This document shows, one piece after another, positions 7,393 to 14,626 of a DNA stretch of 47,941 nt. Location of the stretch: NCBI RefSeq assembly GCF_900142965.1, contig NZ_FRCQ01000041.1:1-47941 (forward strand), given 5' to 3'. The translations under genes were made by a program, and so were the position numbers. The DNA is from Rhizobacter sp. OV335 (GTDB lineage Bacteria > Pseudomonadota > Gammaproteobacteria > Burkholderiales > Burkholderiaceae_C). The notes beneath the pieces were generated by a model that was not told where the DNA came from, did no database searches, and was given only the letters and a program-made list of their open reading frames with translations. Numbering within the stretch: the stretch's first letter is position 1; every line of letters begins with the position of its first letter.

Positions 7393-8807
7393 GGTTGGCC
7401 GGATCTCGGCACCGGCGGCTGACAGGCCAGGCGAGGGTGCGCACGGCGTGGCTCGGCATGTTTCTTCTGATGGCCGCCGATGCCGCGCTGGCGCAGTTCC
7501 GTCCCTTGCGGTTCGACGACGAATTCAGCGTCCAGCGCCAATCCTGCGCCGAGGGCAGCAACCCAGGCGCATGCTGGAAAGACCGACCGATTGCAGATCA
7601 CATTGCAGATCACATGCGGCTGAGCTTGGGCGGCGATCTTCGCTTGCGTTACGAGCACACCGGCAATCCTCGCTATGGGCTCGACCCCCAGGATCGCCGG
7701 GGCGTTGCGATGGTGCGAGGTTCCGTCTTCACCGATCTGCGACTGGACGAACACTGGCGAGGTTTCGCGCAACTGGCCAGCTCGCGCACCAACGGCCGCA
7801 CTGCAGGCCCGTCCCCGGTGGACGAGGATCGACTCGATCCCACCAATCTGTTCGTCGAATGGCGATCAGCGACGCAGGGCGATGACGGCATTGGAATGCG
7901 TGTCGGCATTCAGGAGCTGCAGTTCGGATCCGGGCGTGCCATCGACGCGCGCGAGGGACCGAACGTGCGGCGCAGCTTCGATGCGGTCCGCGCCTATTCG
8001 ACCAGCGGCCCCTGGCGTGTCGATGCATTCGCCGCGAAACCGCGGCTGAACCGCCTGGGCAGCTTCGACGATGCCCGTTCGCAGACTCAGTCGCTGCGTG
8101 GCGTTTACGCGACTCGCAGCGCAGGCGTCACGTCCTTGGACGTCTACGCGCTGCATTTCGAAGACACCGCCGCTCGCTATGTCCAGGGTGTGGCGCACGA
8201 GCGCCGCTGGTCGCTCGGCACGCGTGTGTTCGGCAGCCACGATGCCTGGAACTGGAACTGGGAATTCGCAGCGCAGGGAGGGAAATTCGGCGATGCCGAC
8301 ATTCGCGCCTGGTCGCTCGCCACCGATACCGGCTACTCCTTCGGCGACGTGCCTGGCAAGCTGCGAGCGGCGCTGCTCGTCGCGATTGCCAGCGGCGACA
8401 AGGATCCCGGAGACGACCGGCTCGAGACACTCAATCCCATCTACCCGCGCGGAAACTACTTCGGCGACGAAGCGACGCTGGGGCCGCGCAACTTCTTCAA
8501 CATCCATCCGGCGCTGACCCTGCAGCCATCACCTGCGGTCCAGTTGACCGCCGGCGTCGACTTCTTCTGGCGCTACAGCACCCGCGACGGCGTCTACGCG
8601 CCCAACGGAATGTTGATCCGGCCCGCTGGCGACAGTCGCGCCCGCCATGTGGCGACCATCGCATCGATAGCAACCACTCGCACCTTGGCTCCGCGCTGGT
8701 CTTCAAGCGCGGTCGTCGCGTACGCGCGACCCGGCGCGTTCCTGCGTGAGACCGGTGCCACCGATGCGCTGAGCTTTCTCAGCCTCAGTTTGCAGTACCG
8801 GTTCTAG
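7389..8807 (+). CDS. outer-membrane beta-barrel channel, alginate-export (AlgE-like) family
   Basis: The 472-residue protein has a positively charged start and hydrophobic stretch ending MAADAALAQ (signal peptide, about 1-36). Its barrel begins with LSLGGDLRLRYEHTGNPRY and contains MRVGIQELQFGSGRAIDAR, LNPIYPRGNYFGD and a final LSLSLQYRF with terminal phenylalanine, the usual barrel-assembly signal. This is the Alginate_exp domain pattern; most members are uptake or export porins rather than true alginate exporters. ATG at 7389 overlaps the amidohydrolase stop by four bases. The pairing suggests the channel brings in the substrate for the periplasmic amidohydrolase. Confidence 0.85.
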   Translation: MRLAGSRHRRLTGQARVRTAWLGMFLLMAADAALAQFRPLRFDDEFSVQRQSCAEGSNPGACWKDRPIADHIADHMRLSLGGDLRLRYEHTGNPRYGLDPQDRRGVAMVRGSVFTDLRLDEHWRGFAQLASSRTNGRTAGPSPVDEDRLDPTNLFVEWRSATQGDDGIGMRVGIQELQFGSGRAIDAREGPNVRRSFDAVRAYSTSGPWRVDAFAAKPRLNRLGSFDDARSQTQSLRGVYATRSAGVTSLDVYALHFEDTAARYVQGVAHERRWSLGTRVFGSHDAWNWNWEFAAQGGKFGDADIRAWSLATDTGYSFGDVPGKLRAALLVAIASGDKDPGDDRLETLNPIYPRGNYFGDEATLGPRNFFNIHPALTLQPSPAVQLTAGVDFFWRYSTRDGVYAPNGMLIRPAGDSRARHVATIASIATTRTLAPRWSSSAVVAYARPGAFLRETGATDALSFLSLSLQYRF

Positions 8808-8838
8808 GTAGCCGGGTGAAGAGAGCGGCAAGCCCAGT

Positions 8839-8922
8839 GAAGTCCGCAGGCGAGACCGCAGGTCCTCGGCGCTGGCGGTGCTCGCCTACAACCTCAAGCG
8901 CGTGCTGCGCATCCTGGATTCG
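8839..8922 (+). pseudogene. C-terminal relic of an IS1182-like transposase
   Basis: A short frame reads EVRRRDRRSSALAVLAYNLK, then RVLRILDS. VLAYNLKRVxxIL is the conserved last helix of IS1182/DDE_Tnp_1-type transposases, usually preceded by VRTEMAL. The segment keeps that spacing but has diverged upstream and runs on past the normal stop. It lies between the porin stop and the 3' end of the hydrolase, so it is likely a scar of an old insertion. Confidence 0.6.
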
Positions 8923-8948
8923 GGTAGCTCCCAAGTACATCCAGAGGA

Positions 8949-9695
8949 TCAACGAGAACCGGGCAGCAGCATGTTCGAATCGACACGGCCCGTCCAGCGG
9001 GCGAAGGCCTCGGCGACAGCATCTGGTTGCTCCAGTGGCGACATGTGCCCGCATCGATCGATCACAGCAAGCTCGACGCTTCCTGTCAGCAGATTCGCCA
9101 TCTCTTCACTGAGCGCCGGCGGCGCGACCTGGTCATCACGGCCGCAGAGAACCAATGCGGGACATCGCAGCGTCCTCAGCACATCGCGGCTATCAGATCG
9201 ATTCATTGCCGCCGTCTGCTGTCGAACGAATCCTTCGCTCCCAACGGTTCGCGCCATGTCGGCGAGCAAGTCGATCAGTTGACTGTCACGGGCGTGCGAT
9301 TCATGCAAGAGCCTGGGCGCGAAGGTGCTGGCGATCTGCGCGAAGCTCGCGCTGCCCGACGCGAGAGCCGCCACCATGCGTTTGCGGTTCTGCACGGCTT
9401 CGACCGAATCGGCACGCGCGCCGGTGTCCAGCAGCGCAAGGCCTGCGATCCGTCCCGATGCCTGCCGGCATACTTCAAGTGCCACATACCCGCCAAGCGA
9501 GAAGCCGGCGACGCCAAACATGCCGGGCGGCATGGCCTGAACTGCAGCCGCCGCCGATGCTTCGATCGTGTCCGCCATGTGCGTTGCAGCCACGATGAAG
9601 TTTCGCCCTGCAGGCATCGACCGTCGAATCGGCTCCCACACCCGCCCATCATTCATCAGGCCGGGCAGGAGCAGGAGAGGTATCGGCGTTGTCAT
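8949..9695 (-). CDS. alpha/beta hydrolase
   Basis: The 248-residue cytosolic hydrolase shows the nucleophile elbow GFSLGG with S66, the acid region LVLCGRDDQVAPP with D187/D188, and the histidine loop IDRCGHMSPLEQPDAV with H217. Length and layout match small carboxylesterase/MhpC-like enzymes. ATG at 9695 (MTTPIPLLLLPGLMND) has AGGA about 8 bases upstream. It is divergent from a MerR-family gene, and a promoter with the long spacer typical of MerR activation lies between them. Substrate unknown. The last dozen residues, after the normal helix, may have been extended by the upstream scar. Confidence 0.88.
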   Translation of the reverse strand: MTTPIPLLLLPGLMNDGRVWEPIRRSMPAGRNFIVAATHMADTIEASAAAAVQAMPPGMFGVAGFSLGGYVALEVCRQASGRIAGLALLDTGARADSVEAVQNRKRMVAALASGSASFAQIASTFAPRLLHESHARDSQLIDLLADMARTVGSEGFVRQQTAAMNRSDSRDVLRTLRCPALVLCGRDDQVAPPALSEEMANLLTGSVELAVIDRCGHMSPLEQPDAVAEAFARWTGRVDSNMLLPGSR

Positions 9696-9744
9696 TTCTC
9701 GGTCCTTTCGATGGATAGACTGCGCCTGTGCAGCCGGTCCACCG

Positions 9745-9775
9745 GTTGTAGGTGTGAAGTCCGGTGCATGGTCAA
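9745..9775 (-). promoter_or_regulatory. MerR-type promoter of the hydrolase gene, 19-bp spacer
   Basis: On the minus strand TTGACC (9775-9770) is followed by exactly 19 bases and then TACAAC (9750-9745). A 19-20-bp spacer is the hallmark of promoters activated by MerR proteins, which bind between the two boxes. It sits about 50 bases upstream of the hydrolase start and next to the merR-like gene. Flanking CACCGG/CCGGTG halves overlap it. Confidence 0.6.
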
Positions 9776-9792
9776 GCCCAGTGGAGCATTCG

Positions 9793-10254
9793 ATGTGGAT
9801 CGGAGAGTTTTCGGAAAGGGCCGGCCTCAACGTGGCGACCGTCCGCTTCTACGTTCGGTCGGGTCTGCTGCATCCCAGGCAAGGTTCGGTCGGTGGCGCC
9901 AGGCCCTACATGGAGTTCTCGGAAAAAGACCTCCGAAATCTGGGCGCCATTCGTGCTGGACAGGCCATGGGCATGTCGCTCTCAGAGATCAAGTTGCTGG
10001 TGAGCGAGCGCCGTGCCGGCGGAAGGGATCGGATGCTTCAGGCCATGCTCGCTCAGCAAGAAAAGCTCAACGAGCGAGCCGAGGAACTTTCAGCCATGCA
10101 GAAGTTTGTCGACGCGAAGATCAGTTGGCTGCGCGGCGGCGCGATCGGAGCGCCTCCCGAACTCTCGAACTTCCGGCATCACGCAGGCTTCCAGGTGTCG
10201 TGTTCCAGGAGGTTGTTCATGGTCGGGCGCAGGCGAAGCTGGCTTCGCACTTAG
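9793..10254 (+). CDS. MerR-family transcriptional regulator
   Basis: The 153-residue protein has an N-terminal MerR winged helix-turn-helix (MWIGEFSERAGLNVATVRFY, then RPYMEFSEKDLRNLGAIRAG and MGMSLSEIKLL) and a long dimerisation helix (about 80-115). No cysteine pair like that of metal-sensing MerR is seen in the helix, so an organic or redox signal is more likely. ATG at 9793 matches the family start. The last 30 residues (after PPELSNF) are Arg-rich and look unlike the family, possibly a run-on after a rearrangement. The stop overlaps the convergent TetR stop. Confidence 0.88.
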   Translation: MWIGEFSERAGLNVATVRFYVRSGLLHPRQGSVGGARPYMEFSEKDLRNLGAIRAGQAMGMSLSEIKLLVSERRAGGRDRMLQAMLAQQEKLNERAEELSAMQKFVDAKISWLRGGAIGAPPELSNFRHHAGFQVSCSRRLFMVGRRRSWLRT

Positions 10255-10913
10255 CCCTGGGCTGAGCGCTGCACCATCCCGTCCCATCCGCCCATCGCAA
10301 TCTCGGCAACCGCCTGCAGTTCCTCTCTCGCGGCGCCATCGCGTGCCCGGACGGCCATGCCGCTCTGGACTGTTTGCAGGAACCTCGCGAGCTTGTGGAC
10401 ATCGAGAGTCTTCGGCAACTCGCCTTCAACGACCGCCTTTGCGATGCGCAGCACGAGCACATCGAAGGCGCCGCCTCGCGTGGTCCTCATCAGATCCGCG
10501 AGTTCGGTATGGCCGTCGCTTCCAACAGTGCCGAGCGTGACCAGGCAACCATGTGGCAAATCGCAATCGGAGCCTGTCATCGCCGCGGCCGAGTCCCACA
10601 GGTAGGCGAACGCGGCGTCGCGGGCCGTAGGCGCCTGGCGGAAGCGCCCCAGAACCAGGTCCTCATACGTCACGGAATACAGGCGCAGCGCCTCAGCGTA
10701 CAGCGCGTCCTTCGAGCCGAACGCGGCATAGAGGCTGGTCGAACCGATGCCTAAAGCCGTGGTCAGATCGGCAATCGACGTGGCCTCGTAACCCTTGATC
10801 CAGAAGAGCCGCATGGCTCGCATCAATGCCGCCTCGCGGTCGAACTCGCGCGGTCGGCCACGAGCAGGAGGTACGCGGGCGGCGGACTTTGAAGGGATGA
10901 CTTTTTTTTGCAT
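10251..10913 (-). CDS. TetR/AcrR-family repressor
   Basis: The 220-residue protein has a TetR helix-turn-helix at about 22-68 (RPREFDREAALMRAMRLFW, then TSIADLTTALGIGSTSLYAA and FGSKDALYAEAL) and an all-helical ligand domain with CDLPHGCLVTLGTVG, seen in the TetR_C group that controls short-chain dehydrogenases. ATG at 10913 lies inside a palindromic operator and is followed by an A8 run in codons 2-5. No clear ribosome site precedes it, so initiation may be weak or leaderless. It is divergent from an SDR gene with two matching operators between, which suggests it represses both itself and the SDR. Confidence 0.92.
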   Translation of the reverse strand: MQKKVIPSKSAARVPPARGRPREFDREAALMRAMRLFWIKGYEATSIADLTTALGIGSTSLYAAFGSKDALYAEALRLYSVTYEDLVLGRFRQAPTARDAAFAYLWDSAAAMTGSDCDLPHGCLVTLGTVGSDGHTELADLMRTTRGGAFDVLVLRIAKAVVEGELPKTLDVHKLARFLQTVQSGMAVRARDGAAREELQAVAEIAMGGWDGMVQRSAQG

Positions 10914-10924
10914 CGATCACTGCA
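10909..10924. promoter_or_regulatory. TetR-type operator 1 (TGCAnnGATCnnTGCA)
   Basis: TGCATCGATCACTGCA is an imperfect dyad with TGCA arms and a central GATC. It covers the tetR start codon. The identical 16-mer recurs 56 bases further on. Confidence 0.7.
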
Positions 10925-10960
10925 TAAATAGCTTGACCAGCCGATGTCGCAATCCTACCA

Positions 10961-10984
10961 TTTGTGCATCGATCACTGCACAAA
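10961..10984. promoter_or_regulatory. TetR-type operator 2, longer dyad
   Basis: The same TGCATCGATCACTGCA core is extended here to perfect 8-base arms TTTGTGCA and TGCACAAA. It ends 10 bases before the SDR start codon, overlapping its AAGGA ribosome site. This position would block SDR expression. Confidence 0.72.
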
Positions 10985-10994
10985 GGATGATTCT

Positions 10995-11735
10995 TTGAAA
11001 ACCCTTGCTGGAAAACGCGCCCTGGTCACAGGGGGATCCCGAGGCATCGGAGCCGCCATTGCGATGGCGTTGGTCGAGAACGGCGCCGACGTTGCGCTGA
11101 CATTTCAGAACTCGGCCGATAGGGCAAACGCCGTGGTGTCTTCCATCGAGAAGCTGGGCCAGCGTGGCGCGGCGATTCAGGCTGACAGCGCGGATCCGAC
11201 CGCCATCAAGCGGTCGGTGGAGGAAGCCGTGGCCGCGTTGGGAGGCCTGGACATCCTGGTCAACAACGCCGGAATCGCGCTCTACAACACCATCGCCGAC
11301 TTCAGCGTAAGCGATATTGATGCGCTGCTTGCGGTCAACGTGCGCGGCCCGGTGCTGACGACCCAGGCTGCCATCCCGCACCTGGGCGCGGGCGGTCGCG
11401 TCATCACCATCGGTTCCGCCGGTGCGGAGCGCATCGTCGGAGCCCCGGGAACGATTTACTACATGACCAAGTCGGCGCTGCAATCCTTCACGCGCGGCCT
11501 TGCGCAGGAACTTGGGCCGAAGGACATCACCGCCAACCTCGTCCAGCCAGGCTCCACCAACACAGACATGAACCCGTCCAACGGGGAGAGCTCCGACTGG
11601 CAGCGCAGCCTGACGCCGCTGGGTCGCTACGCCGAACCGGCGGATATCGCCGCCGCCGTGAGCTTCCTGGCGAGTCCTGCGGCGCGACATCTGACGGGAA
11701 CCATCATCAACGTCGATGGCGGCTTGCTCGCCTGA
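10995..11735 (+). CDS. short-chain dehydrogenase/reductase (3-oxoacyl-reductase-like SDR)
   Basis: The 246-residue classical SDR has the cofactor motif TGGSRGIG (12-19), NNAG (90-93), S141, the YxxxK pair Y155/K159, and the C-terminal GTIINVDGGLLA. ALTFQNSADRAN after the second strand suggests NADP(H) rather than NAD, but this is uncertain. TTG at 10995 is chosen because AAGGA is 7 bases upstream and the protein then starts KTLAGKRALVTGG. A longer GTG/ATG start at 10944 would put the operator inside the gene. It is divergent from the TetR gene. Substrate unknown; FabG-like SDRs reduce many ketones. Confidence 0.93.
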   Translation: MKTLAGKRALVTGGSRGIGAAIAMALVENGADVALTFQNSADRANAVVSSIEKLGQRGAAIQADSADPTAIKRSVEEAVAALGGLDILVNNAGIALYNTIADFSVSDIDALLAVNVRGPVLTTQAAIPHLGAGGRVITIGSAGAERIVGAPGTIYYMTKSALQSFTRGLAQELGPKDITANLVQPGSTNTDMNPSNGESSDWQRSLTPLGRYAEPADIAAAVSFLASPAARHLTGTIINVDGGLLA

Positions 11736-11757
11736 GTCGACGGCATCCAAGCCTCTC

Positions 11758-11904
11758 GATGGGGAAAGCCTGTGCCTGGCGTTGGCCGCCACGAACAAGC
11801 CATTCGAGGACCCCTGGGCCTTCGGCATCACGATCCAGGACGGCAAGCTGGCGACGATACGCGAGTACATCGACACACAGGCCCATGGCCGTGGGCCGCG
11901 CTGA
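11758..11904 (+). pseudogene. C-terminal relic of a SnoaL/NTF2-like protein
   Basis: Downstream of the SDR a frame reads NKPFEDPWAFGITIQDGK and LATIREYIDTQAHGRGPR, then stop. This is the last beta-hairpin of SnoaL-like ketosteroid-isomerase-fold proteins (consensus: a WxFxxxDGKITxxREYxDT pattern). The N-terminal two thirds are absent; upstream codons join unrelated sequence right after the SDR stop. An intact SnoaL/SDR/TetR set is a common neighbourhood, so this is probably a lost third member. Confidence 0.68.
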
Positions 11905-11934
11905 TGGACGCGTCGGGGCCGGTATAGCGAAGCC

Positions 11935-12525
11935 TCACCGCCCGGGCTTGGCAGGTTGCTTCGCGACACCGTGACTCGGCAGATTCGGCAGGATGGCGCT
12001 GGCGACGATGTGGGATAGATGATCGGCCCGCGGCGCGAACGCCGGCAGGTCGACAAGCCAACCGAGCGCCGACATCAGGCCGAACAAGTCGTCCCCGTTC
12101 ATGTCGGTGCGCGCCTGCCCGCCGGCCTGTGCGCGAAGCAGCAGGCGCGCGCTCGCTGAGTGCACCGCTGCACACGCGGCATAGAGAGCGGACTCCGGGT
12201 TCGCGTGGGCGGCCGCCATCATGGCGACAACGCCTCGATAGCTCTGCGCGAACGCCATCCATTCGCGGAACCATGAAACGAGCGCCTCACCGGGCGCATC
12301 CGACTTCTCGAGTCCGCCTGCCGTCTGTACCAATGCGTCCAGGTGTGTGCACAACAGCGCTTCGAACAAGGCTTCCCGCGTCGGGAAATGACGAAGCAGC
12401 GTGGCCAATCCGACCTCGGCCCGGCGCGCTATGTCGCGCATGGACGCGTTGACACCGTGCTCGGCGACGACGTCTCGCGCGACCGCAAGGAGATGGGTTC
12501 GATTCTTCTGGGCGTCGGCTCGCAT
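11935..12525 (-). CDS. TetR/AcrR-family repressor
   Basis: The 196-residue protein has an N-terminal helix-turn-helix (MRADAQKNRTHLLAVARDVV, ASMRDIARRAEVGLATLLRH, FPTREALFEALL) and a C-terminal helical domain with LFGLMSALGWLVDLPAF, the pattern of SbtR-like TetR proteins. ATG at 12525 has AAGGA 5-9 bases upstream; the open frame continues to 12657, but that part covers the operators. It is divergent from an SDR gene with three similar dyads between. Likely an autoregulated repressor of the SDR/methyltransferase unit. Confidence 0.92.
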   Translation of the reverse strand: MRADAQKNRTHLLAVARDVVAEHGVNASMRDIARRAEVGLATLLRHFPTREALFEALLCTHLDALVQTAGGLEKSDAPGEALVSWFREWMAFAQSYRGVVAMMAAAHANPESALYAACAAVHSASARLLLRAQAGGQARTDMNGDDLFGLMSALGWLVDLPAFAPRADHLSHIVASAILPNLPSHGVAKQPAKPGR

Positions 12526-12541
12526 AGGTTCCTTGACAAAT

Positions 12542-12554
12542 GGATCATCGATCC
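12542..12554. promoter_or_regulatory. operator A, GGATCnnnGATCC
   Basis: GGATCATCGATCC has perfect 5-base arms with a 3-base centre. It lies 17 bases upstream of the tetR start, 21 bases (two helical turns) from operator B. Confidence 0.65.
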
Positions 12555-12562
12555 GTATATTT

Positions 12563-12575
12563 GGATCACTGGTCC
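12563..12575. promoter_or_regulatory. operator B, GGATCnnnGGTCC
   Basis: GGATCACTGGTCC is a one-mismatch copy of the dyad, preceded by TTT as operator C is followed by AAA. TTTGGATCACTGGTCC and operator C read as near-identical sequences in opposite orientation. Confidence 0.6.
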
Positions 12576-12596
12576 GGATGCTGTGAATTTGAATCT

Positions 12597-12609
12597 GGAT
12601 CGGTGATCC
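12597..12609. promoter_or_regulatory. operator C, GGATCnnnGATCC
   Basis: GGATCGGTGATCC has perfect 5-base arms and is followed by AAATGG. It lies 72 bases before the SDR start, a position consistent with repression of that promoter. Confidence 0.65.
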
Positions 12610-12681
12610 AAATGGTACAGCGCCTTTGTACGAATCGGAACAGTGGCGCTGCGTCACACCACAAACGAAAGGTTGAAGATT

Positions 12682-13434
12682 GTGAAGAAACTAGAAGGCA
12701 AGGTTGCAGTCATCACGGGCGGGAGCAGCGGTATTGGCTTGGCTACAGCCAAGCGCTTCGTGGAAGAAGGTGCGCACGTTGTGATCACTGGGCGACGAGA
12801 GAAGGAGCTGATGGAGGCTGCCGCCTCCATCAAGAGAAACGTGACGACGGTCGTGGGCGATGTGTCGCGCCTGGAAGATCTGGACCGGCTCTATGCCGTC
12901 GTGAAAGAGAAACACGGTCACATCGACGTCCTCTTCGCGAACGCGGGCGCGGGGACAATCGCGCCGCTCGCGGTAGCTACCGAGGCGCATTTCGACCAGA
13001 CCTTTGACGTGAACGTGAAGGGGCTGTTCTTTACGGTGCAGAAGGCCCTTCCCCTCTTCAAGGACGGCGGTTCGATCATCCTGAACTCGTCGGTCTCCAA
13101 CGTGCTCGGGCTTCCGGGATTTACTGCTTACGCCGCGAGCAAGGCGGCTGTGCGCAACTTCTCGCGCGGTTGGACTTTGGAATTGAAGGACCGCCACATC
13201 CGCGTGAATTGTGTGAGCCCCGGAGCCATCGATACCCCGGCCCTGGCGACGACGACGGGCCTGACCGCTGAGCAGGCCGAGCAGGCGGTCGCACAGTTCA
13301 CCACGCAGATCCCGATGGGTCGCAGAGGCTTCCCGGAGGAAATCGCGGCTGCAGTTGCGTTCCTCGCCTCTGATGAGAGTTCTTACATCACCGGTGTGGA
13401 TCTCGCCGTCGATGGAGGCATGGCGCAGGTCTAG
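12682..13434 (+). CDS. short-chain dehydrogenase/reductase (SDR)
   Basis: The 250-residue SDR has TGGSSGIG (12-19), VVITGRRE after the second strand (favouring NADPH), ANAG (87-90), S136/S137, Y150/K154 and a final ITGVDLAVDGGMAQV. The start is GTG at 12682 with AAAGG about 10 bases upstream; the conserved KKLEGKVAVITGG follows immediately. The set TetR, SDR, methyltransferase is arranged so that SDR and methyltransferase (31-base gap, strong ribosome site) form one transcription unit. Substrate unknown. Confidence 0.93.
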   Translation: MKKLEGKVAVITGGSSGIGLATAKRFVEEGAHVVITGRREKELMEAAASIKRNVTTVVGDVSRLEDLDRLYAVVKEKHGHIDVLFANAGAGTIAPLAVATEAHFDQTFDVNVKGLFFTVQKALPLFKDGGSIILNSSVSNVLGLPGFTAYAASKAAVRNFSRGWTLELKDRHIRVNCVSPGAIDTPALATTTGLTAEQAEQAVAQFTTQIPMGRRGFPEEIAAAVAFLASDESSYITGVDLAVDGGMAQV

Positions 13435-13465
13435 TACGAGAGTGCCAACCGCAAAGGAGATTCCG

Positions 13466-14098
13466 ATGTACGACCAAGCCAAGCGATCCGAGTTGATCCA
13501 GTTCGCACGAGTCGATGCGGGCTCCACCGTCATCGACGTTTACCCGGGCGATGGCGACTGGACCCGTCTCTTCTCCGACATCGTGGGGCCCGCAGGACGG
13601 GTCTTCAGCTTTGTGCCGGCCGAAGTCGCCCACTTCAAGAACGATCCGGTCGGCCGGATGCGAACGCTTGCGACGGAGCCGGGCCGAGAGAACGTGGAAG
13701 CCGTCTCGGCGGACCTCGTGGCGATGCCGGAGGTCACGCAACAAGCGGATGTTCTTTGGATGCATCTGTTCTATCACGATCTCCACACCGCGCTGATGCA
13801 GGCCAAGGGCGCGACGGCGGCCCACTTCAATCGAGCCGTCTGCGAACGGCTCAAGCCCGGTGGGTACTACGTCATCGTGGACCACGCTGCCACCGCCGGA
13901 CGGGGCACGAGCGCCGCGCAGTCGCTGCATCGGATCGAGCCTGCGGCCGTTCGCGCGGAGGTGGAGGCGGCCGGCTTCGTACTGGACGCGCAAAGCTCCA
14001 TGCTCGCCAGAAGTGACGATCCGCACTCGGTCAAGGTGTTCGATCCTTCGATCAAGGGCGAGACGGATCGTTTCGCCTATCGGTTCGTGAAGCGCTGA
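13466..14098 (+). CDS. class I SAM-dependent methyltransferase (COG4798-like)
   Basis: The 210-residue protein has a Rossmann motif I variant TVIDVYPGDGDWTRLFSDIV (about 21-40), an acidic second strand replaced by VFSFVPAE, and the motif III-like LKPGGYYVIVDHAAT. The layout matches the predicted methyltransferases of COG4798, often found beside oxidoreductases; the substrate is unknown. There is no signal peptide in this version, although many homologues are secreted. ATG at 13466 has a strong AAAGGAG 8 bases upstream. It follows the SDR closely and is probably co-transcribed under the TetR operators. Confidence 0.82.
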   Translation: MYDQAKRSELIQFARVDAGSTVIDVYPGDGDWTRLFSDIVGPAGRVFSFVPAEVAHFKNDPVGRMRTLATEPGRENVEAVSADLVAMPEVTQQADVLWMHLFYHDLHTALMQAKGATAAHFNRAVCERLKPGGYYVIVDHAATAGRGTSAAQSLHRIEPAAVRAEVEAAGFVLDAQSSMLARSDDPHSVKVFDPSIKGETDRFAYRFVKR

Positions 14099-14108
14099 CA
14101 GGTCGCCG

Positions 14109-14122
14109 TTCCCTGCGGGGAA
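14109..14122 (+). terminator. small hairpin between convergent genes
   Basis: TTCCC-TGCG-GGGAA follows the methyltransferase stop by 10 bases and faces the convergent pseudogene. The stem is short and no T-tract is present; bidirectional termination is possible but weakly supported. Confidence 0.3.
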
Positions 14123-14141
14123 AGTGAACGATGGCGCGCGC

Positions 14142-14607
14142 TCAGGTGCCGAGCTCGATCAGGTTCTGCAGAACGAGCGGACCGCGGAACCGCAGCAGGG
14201 TTCCGCCTTCGGCAATCTTGCCGAGGATGATGGGAGCGAACCCAAGAGACGCGACCAAAGACGCAACCTCCGTGTTCGCCTCGTCATGGTTGCCGGCCAC
14301 AAACATCACGCGTCGTCCGCCGCCCTCGGCCGGATTGCTCGCGAGGAGAGCTGCCGGGAGCTGATTGAAAGTCTTGACGACTTTCGCGCCGGGAAGACCC
14401 TTGGCCACGAAATCACTTGATTGCAACCCGCCAAGCGGCGTGAGGTCCGTTTCGCGGAAATTCGTGACATCGATGACCGTCTTGCCCTTCCAGTCCTTCC
14501 TGGCCTTCGCGATCTCCGCATGTGCTGCGAAGTGCACGGCGAGAAGGATGATGTCGGCCTCGAGGGCGTCCTGGAGGCTGGCAGCAGCCGATGATGGCGC
14601 AAGTCAT
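14142..14607 (-). pseudogene. internally deleted NAD(P)-binding Rossmann gene (F420 reductase-like)
   Basis: The frame from 14537 encodes HAEIAKARKDWKGKTVIDVT, then GLPGAKVVKTFNQLPAALLA and GFAPIILGKIAEGGTLL, the C-terminal two thirds of the NADPH-dependent F420 reductase-like (COG2085) family. Just upstream, in another frame, ATG at 14607 gives MTCAIIG, the start of the family's dinucleotide-binding strand. It jumps at once to codons for SLQDALEADIILLAV. About 50 residues including the GxGxxG loop and second strand are missing, and the junction shifts the frame. The gene cannot make the cofactor-binding domain. It lies 19 bases downstream of the azoreductase, same strand. Confidence 0.78.
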
Positions 14608-14626
14608 GGTGGAACTTCTCGTCGAC

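Noticed and set aside
10944-10994. Earlier start for the first SDR
   Set aside because: It would place operator 2 and the AAGGA ribosome site inside the coding region; the TTG at 10995 fits the family N-terminus.
12540-13007. Frame overlapping the second SDR and its operators
   Set aside because: It is a shifted reading of the SDR gene with no domain content.
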